From the NCBI GenBank assembly GCA_027487555.1, contig JAIYDI010000002.1, forward strand, positions 1 to 64,000: DNA of 64,000 nt, in the 5' to 3' direction. Position numbers and translations under genes: made by a program. This document shows positions 1 through 8,972 of this stretch, piece by piece (the stretch's first letter is position 1; every line of letters begins with the position of its first letter). This stretch comes from Hyphomicrobiales bacterium (lineage in GTDB: Bacteria; Pseudomonadota; Alphaproteobacteria; Rhizobiales; Devosiaceae). The notes beneath the pieces were generated by a model. It was not told where the DNA came from, did no database searches, and was given only the letters and a program-made list of their open reading frames with translations.

Positions 1-641
1 CCAACGACAGCGGCAAGCTTCGCATCGAGAACCTCTCGACCGAAGCTCTGACCGTGACCGGCGTTGGTTCGGACGGCGAAGTGGACGGTACCTCCGGTAC
101 ATCGTCGATCGGCGGCAACGAAGTTCGCGCTAACCTTGCCAAGCAGTTCAACGATCTTCGTGACCAGCTCGACAAGCTCTCCGATGATGCCTCCTACAAC
201 GGCATCAACCTGCTGCGCGGCGACAAACTCAAGCTGACCTTCAACGAAACCGGAACCTCGACGATCGATATCCAGGCGAAGGATTCGAACGGCGATGCCA
301 CGGCGATCAATAACGACTCGCTCGGTATTGATGCAGTTGCGGCCGCAGACCTCGATAGCGACACCTCGATCGATACCAAGCTTTCGGGCTTGTCGGATGC
401 TCTCGGCTCGCTGCGGTCGCAGTCCTCGGCCTTCGGCTCGAACCTGTCCATCGTGCAGAACCGTCAGGACTTCACCAAGAGCATGATCAACACGCTGGAA
501 ACCGGCGCTGCGAACCTGACCTTGGCCGACACGAACGAAGAAGCCGCCAACCTCCTCGCCCTGCAGACCCGTCAGCAGCTCAGCTCTACTGCGCTGTCGA
601 TGGCTTCGCAGGCCGACCAGGCGGTGCTCCGTCTGTTCTAA
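1..641 (+). CDS. Flagellin, C-terminal part (5' end outside window)
   Basis: Filament subunit of the flagellum, exported by the flagellar type III apparatus. The reading frame is already open at base 3, so the start lies to the left of the window and about 212 residues are visible. The conserved C-terminal D0 helix is clear, with QTRQQL then ALSMASQADQAVLRLF at the end, and a D1-type helix (NLAKQFNDLRDQLDKL) precedes it. A short variable loop separates them. An intrinsic terminator follows the stop, so this ends its transcript. The next genes, flbT and flaF, control flagellin production, which supports the call. Which flagellin paralogue it is cannot be said from the tail alone. Confidence 0.95.
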   Translation, partial: NDSGKLRIENLSTEALTVTGVGSDGEVDGTSGTSSIGGNEVRANLAKQFNDLRDQLDKLSDDASYNGINLLRGDKLKLTFNETGTSTIDIQAKDSNGDATAINNDSLGIDAVAAADLDSDTSIDTKLSGLSDALGSLRSQSSAFGSNLSIVQNRQDFTKSMINTLETGAANLTLADTNEEAANLLALQTRQQLSSTALSMASQADQAVLRLF

Positions 642-665
642 GCTTCCCGGCTTCAGATCATCGAG

Positions 666-691
666 AAGGCGGGCTAAGGCCCGCCTTTTTT
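666..691 (+). terminator. Intrinsic terminator after flagellin
   Basis: A GC-rich hairpin with arms AGGCGGGC and GCCCGCCT around a 4-base loop (TAAG) is followed by a run of Ts. It begins 25 bases after the flagellin stop. Confidence 0.85.
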
Positions 692-798
692 GCTTCGGTC
701 ACTTGATGGGCAATTCAGCAAATCGTCCCCATTCTCCAGCGCCTTGGCGCGTTTTGGCACAATGTCGTATAAACTCGAATGAGTCTTGGAGCGCCATC

Positions 799-1185
799 AT
801 GTCATTGAAAGTCGAACTCAAGCCGGGCGAACGGCTGCTCGTGGGGAATTGCGTCATAACCAATTCCGATCAGCGGACGCGCCTGTTCATCGATGGCAAG
901 GCACCGATCTTGCGCGAGAAGGACATACTCACTCCCGACACCGCTGACTCCCCTGCCAAGCGCATCTATCTGGCGGTCCAGCTGATGTACATTTATGAAG
1001 ACGTCGAGCGGCTGCAAAAAGACTATTTTCAGCTGGTCAACGACATAGTGACGGCCGCACCTTCCACGACCAAGCTCGTCGACGAAATCAATAACGAGAT
1101 ATTAACCGGGGCGCTTTACAAGGCTCTGAAGGCTGCGAAAAAGCTGATTCAGTACGAGCAGGATCTAATCGCAAATGCAACATGA
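799..1185 (+). CDS. flbT: Flagellar biosynthesis repressor FlbT
   Basis: Small cytoplasmic protein (128 aa) that in Caulobacter binds the 5' leader of flagellin mRNA and limits its translation until the hook is finished (family knowledge). The sequence carries the family's start (SLKVELKPGERLLVGNCVI), the middle AKRIYLAVQLMY and the C-terminal helix ALKAAKKLIQYEQDL. The ATG at 799 is chosen because CTTGGAG lies just upstream; an in-frame longer start at 703 would add unrelated residues. It overlaps flaF by 11 bases, so the two are probably translationally coupled. Confidence 0.93.
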   Translation: MSLKVELKPGERLLVGNCVITNSDQRTRLFIDGKAPILREKDILTPDTADSPAKRIYLAVQLMYIYEDVERLQKDYFQLVNDIVTAAPSTTKLVDEINNEILTGALYKALKAAKKLIQYEQDLIANAT

Positions 1186-1543
1186 TGCACTGCTGGCCTA
1201 CCGTCAGGTAGGTGCAAAGACGATGTCGCCGCGTCTGCTCGAGGCGAATCTCTTGTCTCGGTCGGCGGGTCAGATGCAACGGGTAAGGGACGAATGGGAA
1301 ACGTCTCGTCACGAACTGATTGCCGCACTTATGTTCAATCGCAAGCTGTGGACTGTCTTCCTCGGATCGGTAACGGGGGAGCAGTGTGAACTCCCCAAGC
1401 CTCTGCGCGAGAACATCGCCAATCTGGGTATCTTCGTTATGAAGCGCACCATGGAAATGCTCGCTGAGCCGGCGCCAGGCAAACTGACGGTCCTGATCAA
1501 CATCAACCGTGAGCTGGCCGCCGGGTTGCGTGAGCGCGCCTGA
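1175..1543 (+). CDS. flaF: Flagellar biosynthesis regulator FlaF
   Basis: Partner of FlbT (122 aa). In alphaproteobacteria FlaF promotes flagellin synthesis or secretion while FlbT opposes it. The family pattern is visible: N-terminal ALLAYRQVGAKTMSPRLLEA, then RELIAALMFNRKLWTVF (here written HELIAALMFNRKLW), then the region around LRENIANLGIFVMKRTMEML. The start codon lies inside the end of flbT. The flgL gene converges on it from the right. Confidence 0.92.
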   Translation: MQHDALLAYRQVGAKTMSPRLLEANLLSRSAGQMQRVRDEWETSRHELIAALMFNRKLWTVFLGSVTGEQCELPKPLRENIANLGIFVMKRTMEMLAEPAPGKLTVLININRELAAGLRERA

Positions 1544-1605
1544 CGGCCGTCCAGCAGGCTCTCAGCAGTGCAGGCGTTGTTCGCGTCTCCAGCAAAGGTG
1601 GTTTG

Positions 1606-3111
1606 CTATGAGATGTAGTTCACCAGCGATAGCTTGCTGAGCATCGCGGTAACCTGGTAACTCGCTTCGAGGCGGGTCTGAAGCGCCAGGATCTGCATGG
1701 CGATCTCTTCGGTAGGCGCCTCTTCGATCCCGGCAATCATGTTGGTCAACTGTGCAGAGTGGGCTGTATGCTGCTCGGTTACCGCACCAGTCGTGCTCTT
1801 TGCCAACCCCAGTTCCACCGCGACCATCTCGATCGAACCGTTTGTGTTGTTGGCGCTGTCAGCCAGTCTGGTCGTATTGCGCTGGATCATCGCAGTGTAG
1901 CGGGAGCTGGCGCCTGGGTCGCTATCAGAGAATACCTGCGCCGCCATTGCCGCCTGCGAGCGGATCAACTGAACAAACCCATCTTCGCTTGCCTGCACAC
2001 CGTACTTGACGATGGTCCCCTCGCCCACGCGTCCGGTCACGGTGCCGCGCGGATCACTCGAGTCCTCGCCCGTGTACCAGAACACGGTATCGTCCGTCGT
2101 GCCATCGATGAGCGATGTGGCCGTGTCATATGGTGGCCCGTCGACGCGCTTGGGAACCTCTCCTTGGCCAAAGAAGAAGTTGTCGGCCGCGGCGAACGCA
2201 GACGCTGCCGCCATCTTGCCGCCCGCCAAAGACTGCATCTGGTCGGTAAGTGACGTCTGAAAGTTGGCTGCAGTGGTGACGGCATCGGTTCCGATCAGGA
2301 ACTCCCCAGCCGACGGAGTGCTCGAGTCGGTTGCGGTGAGGAGAACTTGCTCCTGCGAGCCATCAGGCAGAGTAAAGCTCATGGTCACTACGTCGCCGGG
2401 AACGGGCAAGTTTGAGCCGAACTGCACGGTGAATTGCCGGGGCGCTGTCGACGTACCTGCGACCGAGATGTTCGCAGTAGAGGAGGAAATCGTCGAAAGC
2501 TTGAGCCCAAACGGGTGCGCGCCGTCTTCCGCCAGGGTTACGGTGTCAGTGTTGGCGGTTGCGATCACCCGGCCCATCTGGGCGGTGCCAAGGTCGGCGG
2601 CACGTCTCTGCGTCTGAACGGTCCGGAACCCTGCCTTGCCTGTTGCGCCTTCTAGAATAGTGTTGCTATCGGCAACCGGTCGACTCTCGACCTTGCTGCC
2701 GCCGAACAGGTACCTGCCTGCCACATCGGCATTGAGGAGCGTCAGCACTTCGTCAAGCCGGGAGGCCGCCAGCGCCGGCGCACTCTGGTAGACTAGAGCA
2801 TCGCTCGCACCGGCCGACGACATTACTGCAGCGCGGGCGTCAGCCTCTATCTTGTCAAGCCTCTGCACTGTCGTGTCCAGTACGTTGAGGCGCAGATTCA
2901 CCGTCTTGACGTTGTCCTGAAAGCCGTCGATGCGGGCGACACGCTGCCTTAGCGCAAGATCGAAGTATCGATCAGTACCCATCTCCGAGAGCTTCGCAAA
3001 ATTCTTTCCCGTCGAGAGCTGGGTCTGAAGATTGTCGTACAGCTCCTTCATCGAAGAGATGTTACGAATGCTCGTACCCAGCGGGAACATGGTCGTCGAT
3101 GTAATGGCCAT
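1606..3111 (-). CDS. flgL: Flagellar hook-filament junction protein FlgL
   Basis: Second junction protein (HAP3) between hook and filament, 501 aa and exported by the flagellar system. It looks like a flagellin at both ends. The N-terminal coiled region reads SMKELYDNLQTQLSTGKNFAK, and the C-terminal helix QILALQTRLEASYQVTAMLSKLSLVNYI closes the protein. The middle is variable and longer than in enteric FlgL. Its start lies 7 bases after the stop of flgK, so the order flgE-flgK-flgL on the minus strand is a likely operon. Confidence 0.9.
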   Translation of the reverse strand: MAITSTTMFPLGTSIRNISSMKELYDNLQTQLSTGKNFAKLSEMGTDRYFDLALRQRVARIDGFQDNVKTVNLRLNVLDTTVQRLDKIEADARAAVMSSAGASDALVYQSAPALAASRLDEVLTLLNADVAGRYLFGGSKVESRPVADSNTILEGATGKAGFRTVQTQRRAADLGTAQMGRVIATANTDTVTLAEDGAHPFGLKLSTISSSTANISVAGTSTAPRQFTVQFGSNLPVPGDVVTMSFTLPDGSQEQVLLTATDSSTPSAGEFLIGTDAVTTAANFQTSLTDQMQSLAGGKMAAASAFAAADNFFFGQGEVPKRVDGPPYDTATSLIDGTTDDTVFWYTGEDSSDPRGTVTGRVGEGTIVKYGVQASEDGFVQLIRSQAAMAAQVFSDSDPGASSRYTAMIQRNTTRLADSANNTNGSIEMVAVELGLAKSTTGAVTEQHTAHSAQLTNMIAGIEEAPTEEIAMQILALQTRLEASYQVTAMLSKLSLVNYIS

Positions 3112-3118
3112 TGTAACC

Positions 3119-4954
3119 TCAGATCTGGAGGAGCGAATCCATCAGTTGTTGAACTACCTGCATGACGCGGGCATTGGCGGCGTAGGCGTTCTGCAACTCC
3201 ATCAAACGCGCCATCTCCTCGTCGACGTCGACGCCATACTCGCTCTCGAGCCGCTGCCCCAGTGCATCGAGAGTCATCGACTGCGTCTCGCTGTCGGCGA
3301 TCGCAGCCTCAGCTGCATTGCCCTGATAGTTGATTGTCTGGCTGATGAAATCGCTGACGGTACCCGAAAGGCGGAAAGCCGCACTGACGCCGGTTGAGCC
3401 CAGGCCGCCGGAGAATCGCATGGTCTCGAGGTTGTTCGATAGCTTGAGTGCGCGCGACGCGTCGCCAAGTGAACCGTCCACCTGATACTGGACGACCAGC
3501 TTGTTGTTAGAAACGACATCCGAGTTGACAGAAATGCGCCCGGCAAAGCCGCGGCGTTGCCCGGAACCATCAAGATAGTCGGTGTAGTCGGAGTTGTTGA
3601 TATCGACGAACAGCGATAGCGCTGTAGACCCTGACTGCGATCCCGTGACGGTCGCATGTGTCTCGAATGCGGTGATATCTGTCGTGTTGGCAGCGCCATC
3701 GTCGAGGATCCGCAGCGTGTTTCCGGAGGGATTGGAGAACACGATGCCGCCGCCAATGGCATTTTGCAGGCTCGAGGCAACACTCCCAATACCACCAGAG
3801 AAATCGAGACCAATTACCCTGGTCGCGTTGGCGTCCTCGTAGTCCAGCGGCAGCTTGCTGGTATCGTCGACCCTTATGACCCTGATCTTCTTTTCAACCC
3901 CTCCGACAGTATAGGTGAACGTGAAATCGTTCCCGTTCCTAAGAGTGCCCAGATCGGCCTGTTTTCCACCGGTCACGTCTGCGGCAGTCTTGGTTTCAGT
4001 GGACATTGCCTTTGCGAGGCTGCCAGCAATCTCATCAAGTTGATCCTGCGCCTGCACGAATGTCTTGTCGCGCAGTTCGACCAGACTCGCGAGTTCACCG
4101 GATGTCAGTACGTTCTGCTTCACCAGATCGATAGTGAGGCCCGCTGGCGTAAGTAACGTCAAGCGCCCAACGCCATTCTTGTCCTTGTCAGGGTTGAACT
4201 GGGAACTTGCAGACAGGGTGCCGCCGCTCTCGAAACTGAAGACCGAGGCCTTGCCGTCAAGGATGCCTACACCGGAACTGGTGAGCAACGCGACCGTGTC
4301 GTCGTTCCGGTAAGTCACCCGGATATCCATCTGCTCCGACAGCGTGTTTATCAGGCGATCGCGCTGATCGAGTAATGTCGCGCGTGAATTATCGTCGATA
4401 CCCTGGTCCGACAGGCGCGCATTTATCTTCTCCAGCGCCTGCAGCTTCGAATTCACATCGTCGACGCTGGTCGAGATCTTACTTTCGATTTCTTGCCGCA
4501 AAGACTGGACTTCGCTCGTCATCTCATTGAGTGTACCGGCCAGAACCTGCGCTTTCTGAACGGCGTCTGCTCGGGTCGCGAAATCGTCCGGACTTGTGGA
4601 TAGCGTCGTCAATGAAGTCTGGAAGGCGTTGTAAACTGTGTCCAGCGAACCCGTGGACCCTGGCGTGCCGATCAAGGTCTGCAGGCGGTCGAGATAGTCC
4701 GCTCGCAATTCAGCCGAACTCGCGTCGGAGACGGCTCGCGTATAGTGCTGCTGCAGGCTCTGATTGAAGGTACGCGTCAGTGCGCCTTCGCGCGCATACG
4801 TGGAGTTTGCACCGAGCGAGTCGATAACGCTGAGCGACCGCCGATGATAGCCGGGCGTTCCTGAATTCGAGACGTTGTGGGACAGAACGTCTAGCGCGTT
4901 CTGTCCAATCTTCATCCCGGCCAGTGAATTGCTGAGCGTAACTCCCAAGCCCAT
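3119..4954 (-). CDS. flgK: Flagellar hook-associated protein FlgK
   Basis: First hook-filament junction protein (HAP1), 611 aa. The N-terminus shows the rod/hook family signature (ALDVLSHNVSNSGTPGYHRR), followed by the FlgK-type region QSLQQHYTRAVSDASSAELR and GTPGSTGSLDTVYNAFQTSL. The C-terminus ends with the D0 helix MARLMELQNAYAANARVMQV. It lies between flgE (44 bases upstream) and flgL (7 bases downstream) on the same strand. Confidence 0.94.
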   Translation of the reverse strand: MGLGVTLSNSLAGMKIGQNALDVLSHNVSNSGTPGYHRRSLSVIDSLGANSTYAREGALTRTFNQSLQQHYTRAVSDASSAELRADYLDRLQTLIGTPGSTGSLDTVYNAFQTSLTTLSTSPDDFATRADAVQKAQVLAGTLNEMTSEVQSLRQEIESKISTSVDDVNSKLQALEKINARLSDQGIDDNSRATLLDQRDRLINTLSEQMDIRVTYRNDDTVALLTSSGVGILDGKASVFSFESGGTLSASSQFNPDKDKNGVGRLTLLTPAGLTIDLVKQNVLTSGELASLVELRDKTFVQAQDQLDEIAGSLAKAMSTETKTAADVTGGKQADLGTLRNGNDFTFTYTVGGVEKKIRVIRVDDTSKLPLDYEDANATRVIGLDFSGGIGSVASSLQNAIGGGIVFSNPSGNTLRILDDGAANTTDITAFETHATVTGSQSGSTALSLFVDINNSDYTDYLDGSGQRRGFAGRISVNSDVVSNNKLVVQYQVDGSLGDASRALKLSNNLETMRFSGGLGSTGVSAAFRLSGTVSDFISQTINYQGNAAEAAIADSETQSMTLDALGQRLESEYGVDVDEEMARLMELQNAYAANARVMQVVQQLMDSLLQI

Positions 4955-4998
4955 TTCACTCTTTCCACTTCATCGGTCAGTTCCCAGGCTCAATGTCC

Positions 4999-6759
4999 TT
5001 ATCGGATCATGTTGAGCGCATCCTGCAGCATCTGGTCCGCGGTCGACACTATGCGAGTGCCGGCGGCATAGGCCTGCTGGGTAACGATCAGCTTGGTGAA
5101 CTCCTCGGAGATGTCGGTATTCGAGGCCTCGAGCGAGGCGCCGATGATGCTGGAGCCGCTGTTGAGGATCGGCTCGCCGGAATCTGAGGTTGCGGCAAAA
5201 ACGCCGCCATCCATGCGCTTCAACTGGTTGACGGCATTGAAGGTTGCGGTGATGACCTGTGCAACCTCCACCTGCTCGCCATTGTCGTAAGACACCACGA
5301 CCCGACCATTGTCGTTGACCGAGACGGAGACGAACTCGCCGGCAGCGTAGCCGTTCTGGTTGAGTTGGGTCACTTCGGCGGTGCCATTCGCGTCGGCAAA
5401 TTGCGTAATGCCGTTGGTACCAAACTGCAGCCGAACGTCGCCGACTGTGATGCCATTGATTGTCAGGTTGGTTAGGTCGGTATGATCGACAACCGGATTG
5501 GCCGAGCCGTCGCTACCAAAGGTGTAATCTTGGGGGACGCGTGTCCAGGCGGCTTCAGAGCCGGTCGCTGAGGAGTCCGTCAGAACGAAGAGGTTCCATA
5601 CTTCGGCGCCGCCATGTTCGGTGGAGTTCACCTTCGCCCAGCGCATCTGGACGTTCGCAGCGGCACCGTTGCCAGCGTAAACGGTAATGGCCCCGCCCGA
5701 GATCGACTCTGCAATGAATTCGTCAGCCTGGTCGGCAGTAATGGAGTTCACGCGCGCCGCCAGTCGCACAGAATCCGAAACCGTAGGGTTCGATGTCGCA
5801 TCGACAAGGCCGAATCCGGTGGCGGTACTGCCGGTAGTCGCATCGGCGATGGTCACCGTATCGGTGGTATTGGTTGCGGCGACCTGCACCCTGCCGCTGG
5901 AGCTGAGCGACACAGTGGCTCCCGTCAACTGGGCCTGGATATGCGCCAGCATTTCGCTGACCGTGTCGGTGCTCGCGTCCGAGATATCGACAGTCGTCGC
6001 GCTCGTGCCGCCACCGCTAACGAAATTGATGGTTACCGGAGTCGAGCCGATCGTGATGGTCAATGTGTCGCCAGCACTGGCGACCGTCGAACTGGCGGCA
6101 GACGCCGTGGTAGAGATCGTACCAGTGGCCTTGGCTGGCGTGTCTGCCGTCAAGGACAGGAAATCCGCCGCATTCAGGAGTTCGCTGCCTGACGTCTGCG
6201 ACTGCTGATACGTCGGCGTCTTGGGCAATTGCGGCAGATTGAGTTCGTAGTTTACTCGAGTAGTCTGCTGGGCCGGCAGGAATGCGGTCGACACCTGAAG
6301 CACATTCGGGACCGAACTCGAGATGTTGCCGGTGACGGTGTCGATCGGCAGACCCTTGAGGTAATACCCCGCGCCGTTGACGATGTAGCCCGACTTGTCG
6401 AGCTCGAAGTCACCTCGTCTGGTATAATAGTTGGTTCCCCCAAACACTGCAGAGCCATCAGTCTCGCCGATGCGCGGCTCGACTACGAAGAAGCCATCGC
6501 CATTGATGGCCATATAGGTCTCGGTCGAGGCACCCTTGACGTCGCCCTGGATGTTGTTGGTTGAACGAGATTGCGCCAGCACCGACCCTGCCGACTGCCG
6601 CTTCTGCGCCGCATCCGGTATCAGGTCGACGAAATCGGTGTCGATGCGCTTGAAGCCGATCGTCTGGCTGTTTGCGATGTTACCCGAGATGTTCTCGAGA
6701 GAGAAGGACTGCGCCCTGAGGCCGGTCACTGCGGTTGAAAGTGCGCCGTAGATGCCCAT
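4999..6759 (-). CDS. flgE: Flagellar hook protein FlgE with a long central insertion
   Basis: Hook subunit, 586 aa. The start at 6759 (MGIYGALSTAVTGLRAQ) is preferred to one 10 codons upstream because a GGAG site precedes it. The N-terminal signature ISGNIANSQTIGFKR and the C-terminal EFTKLIVTQQAYAAGTRIVS are typical. The protein is longer than many FlgE proteins (about 400-450 aa). The extra part, roughly residues 205-335, is rich in Ser, Thr and Ala and resembles a flagellin-type IN motif (DTLTITIGSTPVTINFV, then an alpha-helical HIQAQLTGATVSLSSSG). It is the first gene of the flgE-flgK-flgL set. Confidence 0.93.
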   Translation of the reverse strand: MGIYGALSTAVTGLRAQSFSLENISGNIANSQTIGFKRIDTDFVDLIPDAAQKRQSAGSVLAQSRSTNNIQGDVKGASTETYMAINGDGFFVVEPRIGETDGSAVFGGTNYYTRRGDFELDKSGYIVNGAGYYLKGLPIDTVTGNISSSVPNVLQVSTAFLPAQQTTRVNYELNLPQLPKTPTYQQSQTSGSELLNAADFLSLTADTPAKATGTISTTASAASSTVASAGDTLTITIGSTPVTINFVSGGGTSATTVDISDASTDTVSEMLAHIQAQLTGATVSLSSSGRVQVAATNTTDTVTIADATTGSTATGFGLVDATSNPTVSDSVRLAARVNSITADQADEFIAESISGGAITVYAGNGAAANVQMRWAKVNSTEHGGAEVWNLFVLTDSSATGSEAAWTRVPQDYTFGSDGSANPVVDHTDLTNLTINGITVGDVRLQFGTNGITQFADANGTAEVTQLNQNGYAAGEFVSVSVNDNGRVVVSYDNGEQVEVAQVITATFNAVNQLKRMDGGVFAATSDSGEPILNSGSSIIGASLEASNTDISEEFTKLIVTQQAYAAGTRIVSTADQMLQDALNMIR

Positions 6760-7012
6760 CAGATACTCCAAGACCCTGCATGCGTACAAAGACGCTGGTT
6801 CGAAGCTGTCTATGCAAGGCAGATGCCAAGTCGGTTATGACTGTTATTGCTGGGGTTTTCGCTCCGCAGGAGACGATGCCGGCCCTCGCGGTGGAAAAGT
6901 CGTCCCGCCGCTCGGCAGGTTTTGCCGAGCACAGACCACTCGCCTGCGCCTTGGCCTTGTCCGACAGAGGCGGTTGCACTAAATCGCTAGGCACCAACCG
7001 GACCTTTGCCAA

Positions 7013-7879
7013 ATGTTCTTCGACAGCCCCGAAGCCTTCCTCCGCGCCCCGCGCCATGCGGTGACCGTCTTTGGCATGGCCGGCGTCGGCAAGACTCGGA
7101 TCTCCGGCCTGTTGCGGCAGAACGAGTGGTTCCACTACTCGGCGGACTATCGCATCGGTACGCGCTACATGGGCGAGTTCATCGTCGACAACTTCAAGGC
7201 TGAGGCCATGAAGGTGCCGTTCCTGCGGGAACTGCTGAGATCGGATTCGATCAAGATTGACAGTAACATCACCTTTTCCAACCTCGATCCGCTCTCGACC
7301 TATCTTGGTCGACCGGGGGACGTTGCGCTCGGCGGCCTGCCGCTTGCCGAGTACCAGCGCCGGCAGGAGCAGCACCGGGTGGCAGAGGTCGCCGCGCTGC
7401 AGGATGTGCCCTACTTCATCGGTCGGGCCGACAGCCTCTACGGCTATGGCAACTTCATCGCCGATACCGGTGGGTCGCTGATCGAGGTCGTCGATATCGA
7501 CAACCCGAATGACCCGGTGATCAAGGCGCTGACCGCCTCGACGCTGCTGCTCTATATCAGGGGCACCGAGAAGGATGCCGCAGAACTCGTCCGGCGCTTC
7601 AAGCAGAGCCCGAAGCCGATGTACTATCGACCGCCTTTCCTCATTGAGAAATGGGACGAGTTCAAGCGGTTGAACGGCGTCAAGGCCGATGAGAGTGTCG
7701 ACCCTGCCGCGTTTGGGGCCTGGGGGTTCGAAGCGCTGCTGCATGATCGCCTGCCCCGCTATCAGGCGCTGGCGGAGCGATATGGATATGTCGTCGAGGC
7801 CTCGGACCTTGCGACAGTGCGCGACGGCGACGAGTTCCTCGACCTCGTGGCGGGCGCGATCGGGCGGCGAATGCGATAG
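7013..7879 (+). CDS. P-loop ATPase/kinase-like protein beside metA
   Basis: Protein of 288 aa with a clear Walker A motif (GMAGVGKT, residues 21-28), so it very likely binds ATP or GTP. Later parts include YFIGRADSLYGYGNFIADTGG and VVDIDNPNDPVIKALTAST, with an acidic beta strand that could be Walker B. I do not recognise a named family. It ends 57 bases before metA on the same strand, so the two may be co-transcribed, but a role in methionine metabolism is only inference. No strong ribosome site is seen before the ATG. Confidence 0.75.
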   Translation: MFFDSPEAFLRAPRHAVTVFGMAGVGKTRISGLLRQNEWFHYSADYRIGTRYMGEFIVDNFKAEAMKVPFLRELLRSDSIKIDSNITFSNLDPLSTYLGRPGDVALGGLPLAEYQRRQEQHRVAEVAALQDVPYFIGRADSLYGYGNFIADTGGSLIEVVDIDNPNDPVIKALTASTLLLYIRGTEKDAAELVRRFKQSPKPMYYRPPFLIEKWDEFKRLNGVKADESVDPAAFGAWGFEALLHDRLPRYQALAERYGYVVEASDLATVRDGDEFLDLVAGAIGRRMR

Positions 7880-7936
7880 CGCCCTGCGGGGCGCCATCCA
7901 TAGCCACCCATTCCGATTGCTCCCAGAGGCAAGAAA

Positions 7937-8848
7937 ATGCCCATTCGCATTCCAGATAATCTCCCGGCCAGAAAGACGCTCGAAGCCGAGGGCGTCGTCG
8001 TCATGGATTCGTCCCGCGCCGCGCGGCAGGACATCCGCCCGCTGCAGATCGGGCTGCTCAACCTGATGCCGAACAAGGAGCGGACCGAGACGCAGTTCGC
8101 CCGCCTGATCGGTGCGACACCGCTGCAAGTCGATCTGACGCTCGTCCGCATTACCGACCACCAGAGCAAAAACACCTCCGAAGAGTACCTCAACAGCTTC
8201 TATTCGACCTGGGAGGACGTCCGCGGCCGCAAGTTCGATGGCTTCATCGTCACGGGCGCCCCGATCGCCCATATCCCCTTCGAGGAGGTGAAGTACTGGT
8301 CCGAGATGGTGGAGATCATGAACTGGACGCAGACCCATGTTCACCACACGATGTTCATCTGCTGGGGTGCGCAGGCGGCGCTGCACCATTTCCATGGCGT
8401 GACGCGCTACCGCATGGCCCAGAAGGCCTTCGGCGTGTTCCGGCACCAACTGAGCCAGCGCCCGACGCCCTGGCTGCATGGCGTGTCGGACAGCCCGATG
8501 ATCCCGGTCAGCCGCTACAACGACATCGACCGCGCGAGCCTCGGGCCGAACCTCGATATCCTGATCGACAACCAGGAGATCGGGGTGTGCATGCTCGAGG
8601 ACCAGAAGTACCGGGCGCTCTACATGCTCAACCACCTCGAGTACGACAACCGTTCGCTGGCCGACGAGTATGAACGCGACATCAAGGCCGGGCTCGACAC
8701 ACCGCCGCCGGTGAACCTGTTCCCCAATGGCGACACCAGCGCGGAACCCGAGAACCGCTGGCGGAGCCATGCGCACCTGATGTTCCAGAACTGGATCAAC
8801 GAGATCTACCAGACGACGCCCTACGAGCTTTCGGCCATCGGCAAGTAA
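7937..8848 (+). CDS. metA: Homoserine O-acyltransferase MetA
   Basis: First step of methionine synthesis, transferring an acyl group from acetyl- or succinyl-CoA to homoserine; 303 aa, the family's usual length. The catalytic cysteine is Cys142 (FICWGAQAA), and the His-x-Glu pair is His233/Glu235 (NHLEY). In characterised MetA proteins residue 111 helps decide the donor: Glu gives acetyl-CoA and Gly gives succinyl-CoA. Here that position is Ala (GAPIAHIPF), so the donor cannot be assigned by that rule. I found no convincing SAM-II riboswitch upstream. Confidence 0.95.
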   Translation: MPIRIPDNLPARKTLEAEGVVVMDSSRAARQDIRPLQIGLLNLMPNKERTETQFARLIGATPLQVDLTLVRITDHQSKNTSEEYLNSFYSTWEDVRGRKFDGFIVTGAPIAHIPFEEVKYWSEMVEIMNWTQTHVHHTMFICWGAQAALHHFHGVTRYRMAQKAFGVFRHQLSQRPTPWLHGVSDSPMIPVSRYNDIDRASLGPNLDILIDNQEIGVCMLEDQKYRALYMLNHLEYDNRSLADEYERDIKAGLDTPPPVNLFPNGDTSAEPENRWRSHAHLMFQNWINEIYQTTPYELSAIGK

Positions 8849-8937
8849 AAGATGAACGGGGTTTTCGCTGTCTCTGCCCGGTAGGTGGCGCCCTCCTTTC
8901 GCCATAATTCGTCTGAGCCCAGTAAACCCCATGCCAA

Positions 8938-8966
8938 GGGGGGCGGGGATAAGTGCCCCGCCCCGA
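8938..8966. terminator. Strong hairpin between convergent genes
   Basis: A perfect 9-bp inverted repeat (GGGGCGGGG and CCCCGCCCC, 7-base loop) lies between the 3' ends of metA and the minus-strand beta-helix gene. Neither side has a long T run, so terminator function is likely but not certain. Confidence 0.5.
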
Positions 8967-8972
8967 CCAACC

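Noticed and set aside
6960..7012. Possible SAM-II riboswitch before the ATPase-metA pair
   Set aside because: A short CTAAATCGCTA piece resembles the 3' part of the motif, but the matching 5' stem and pseudoknot partner are absent.
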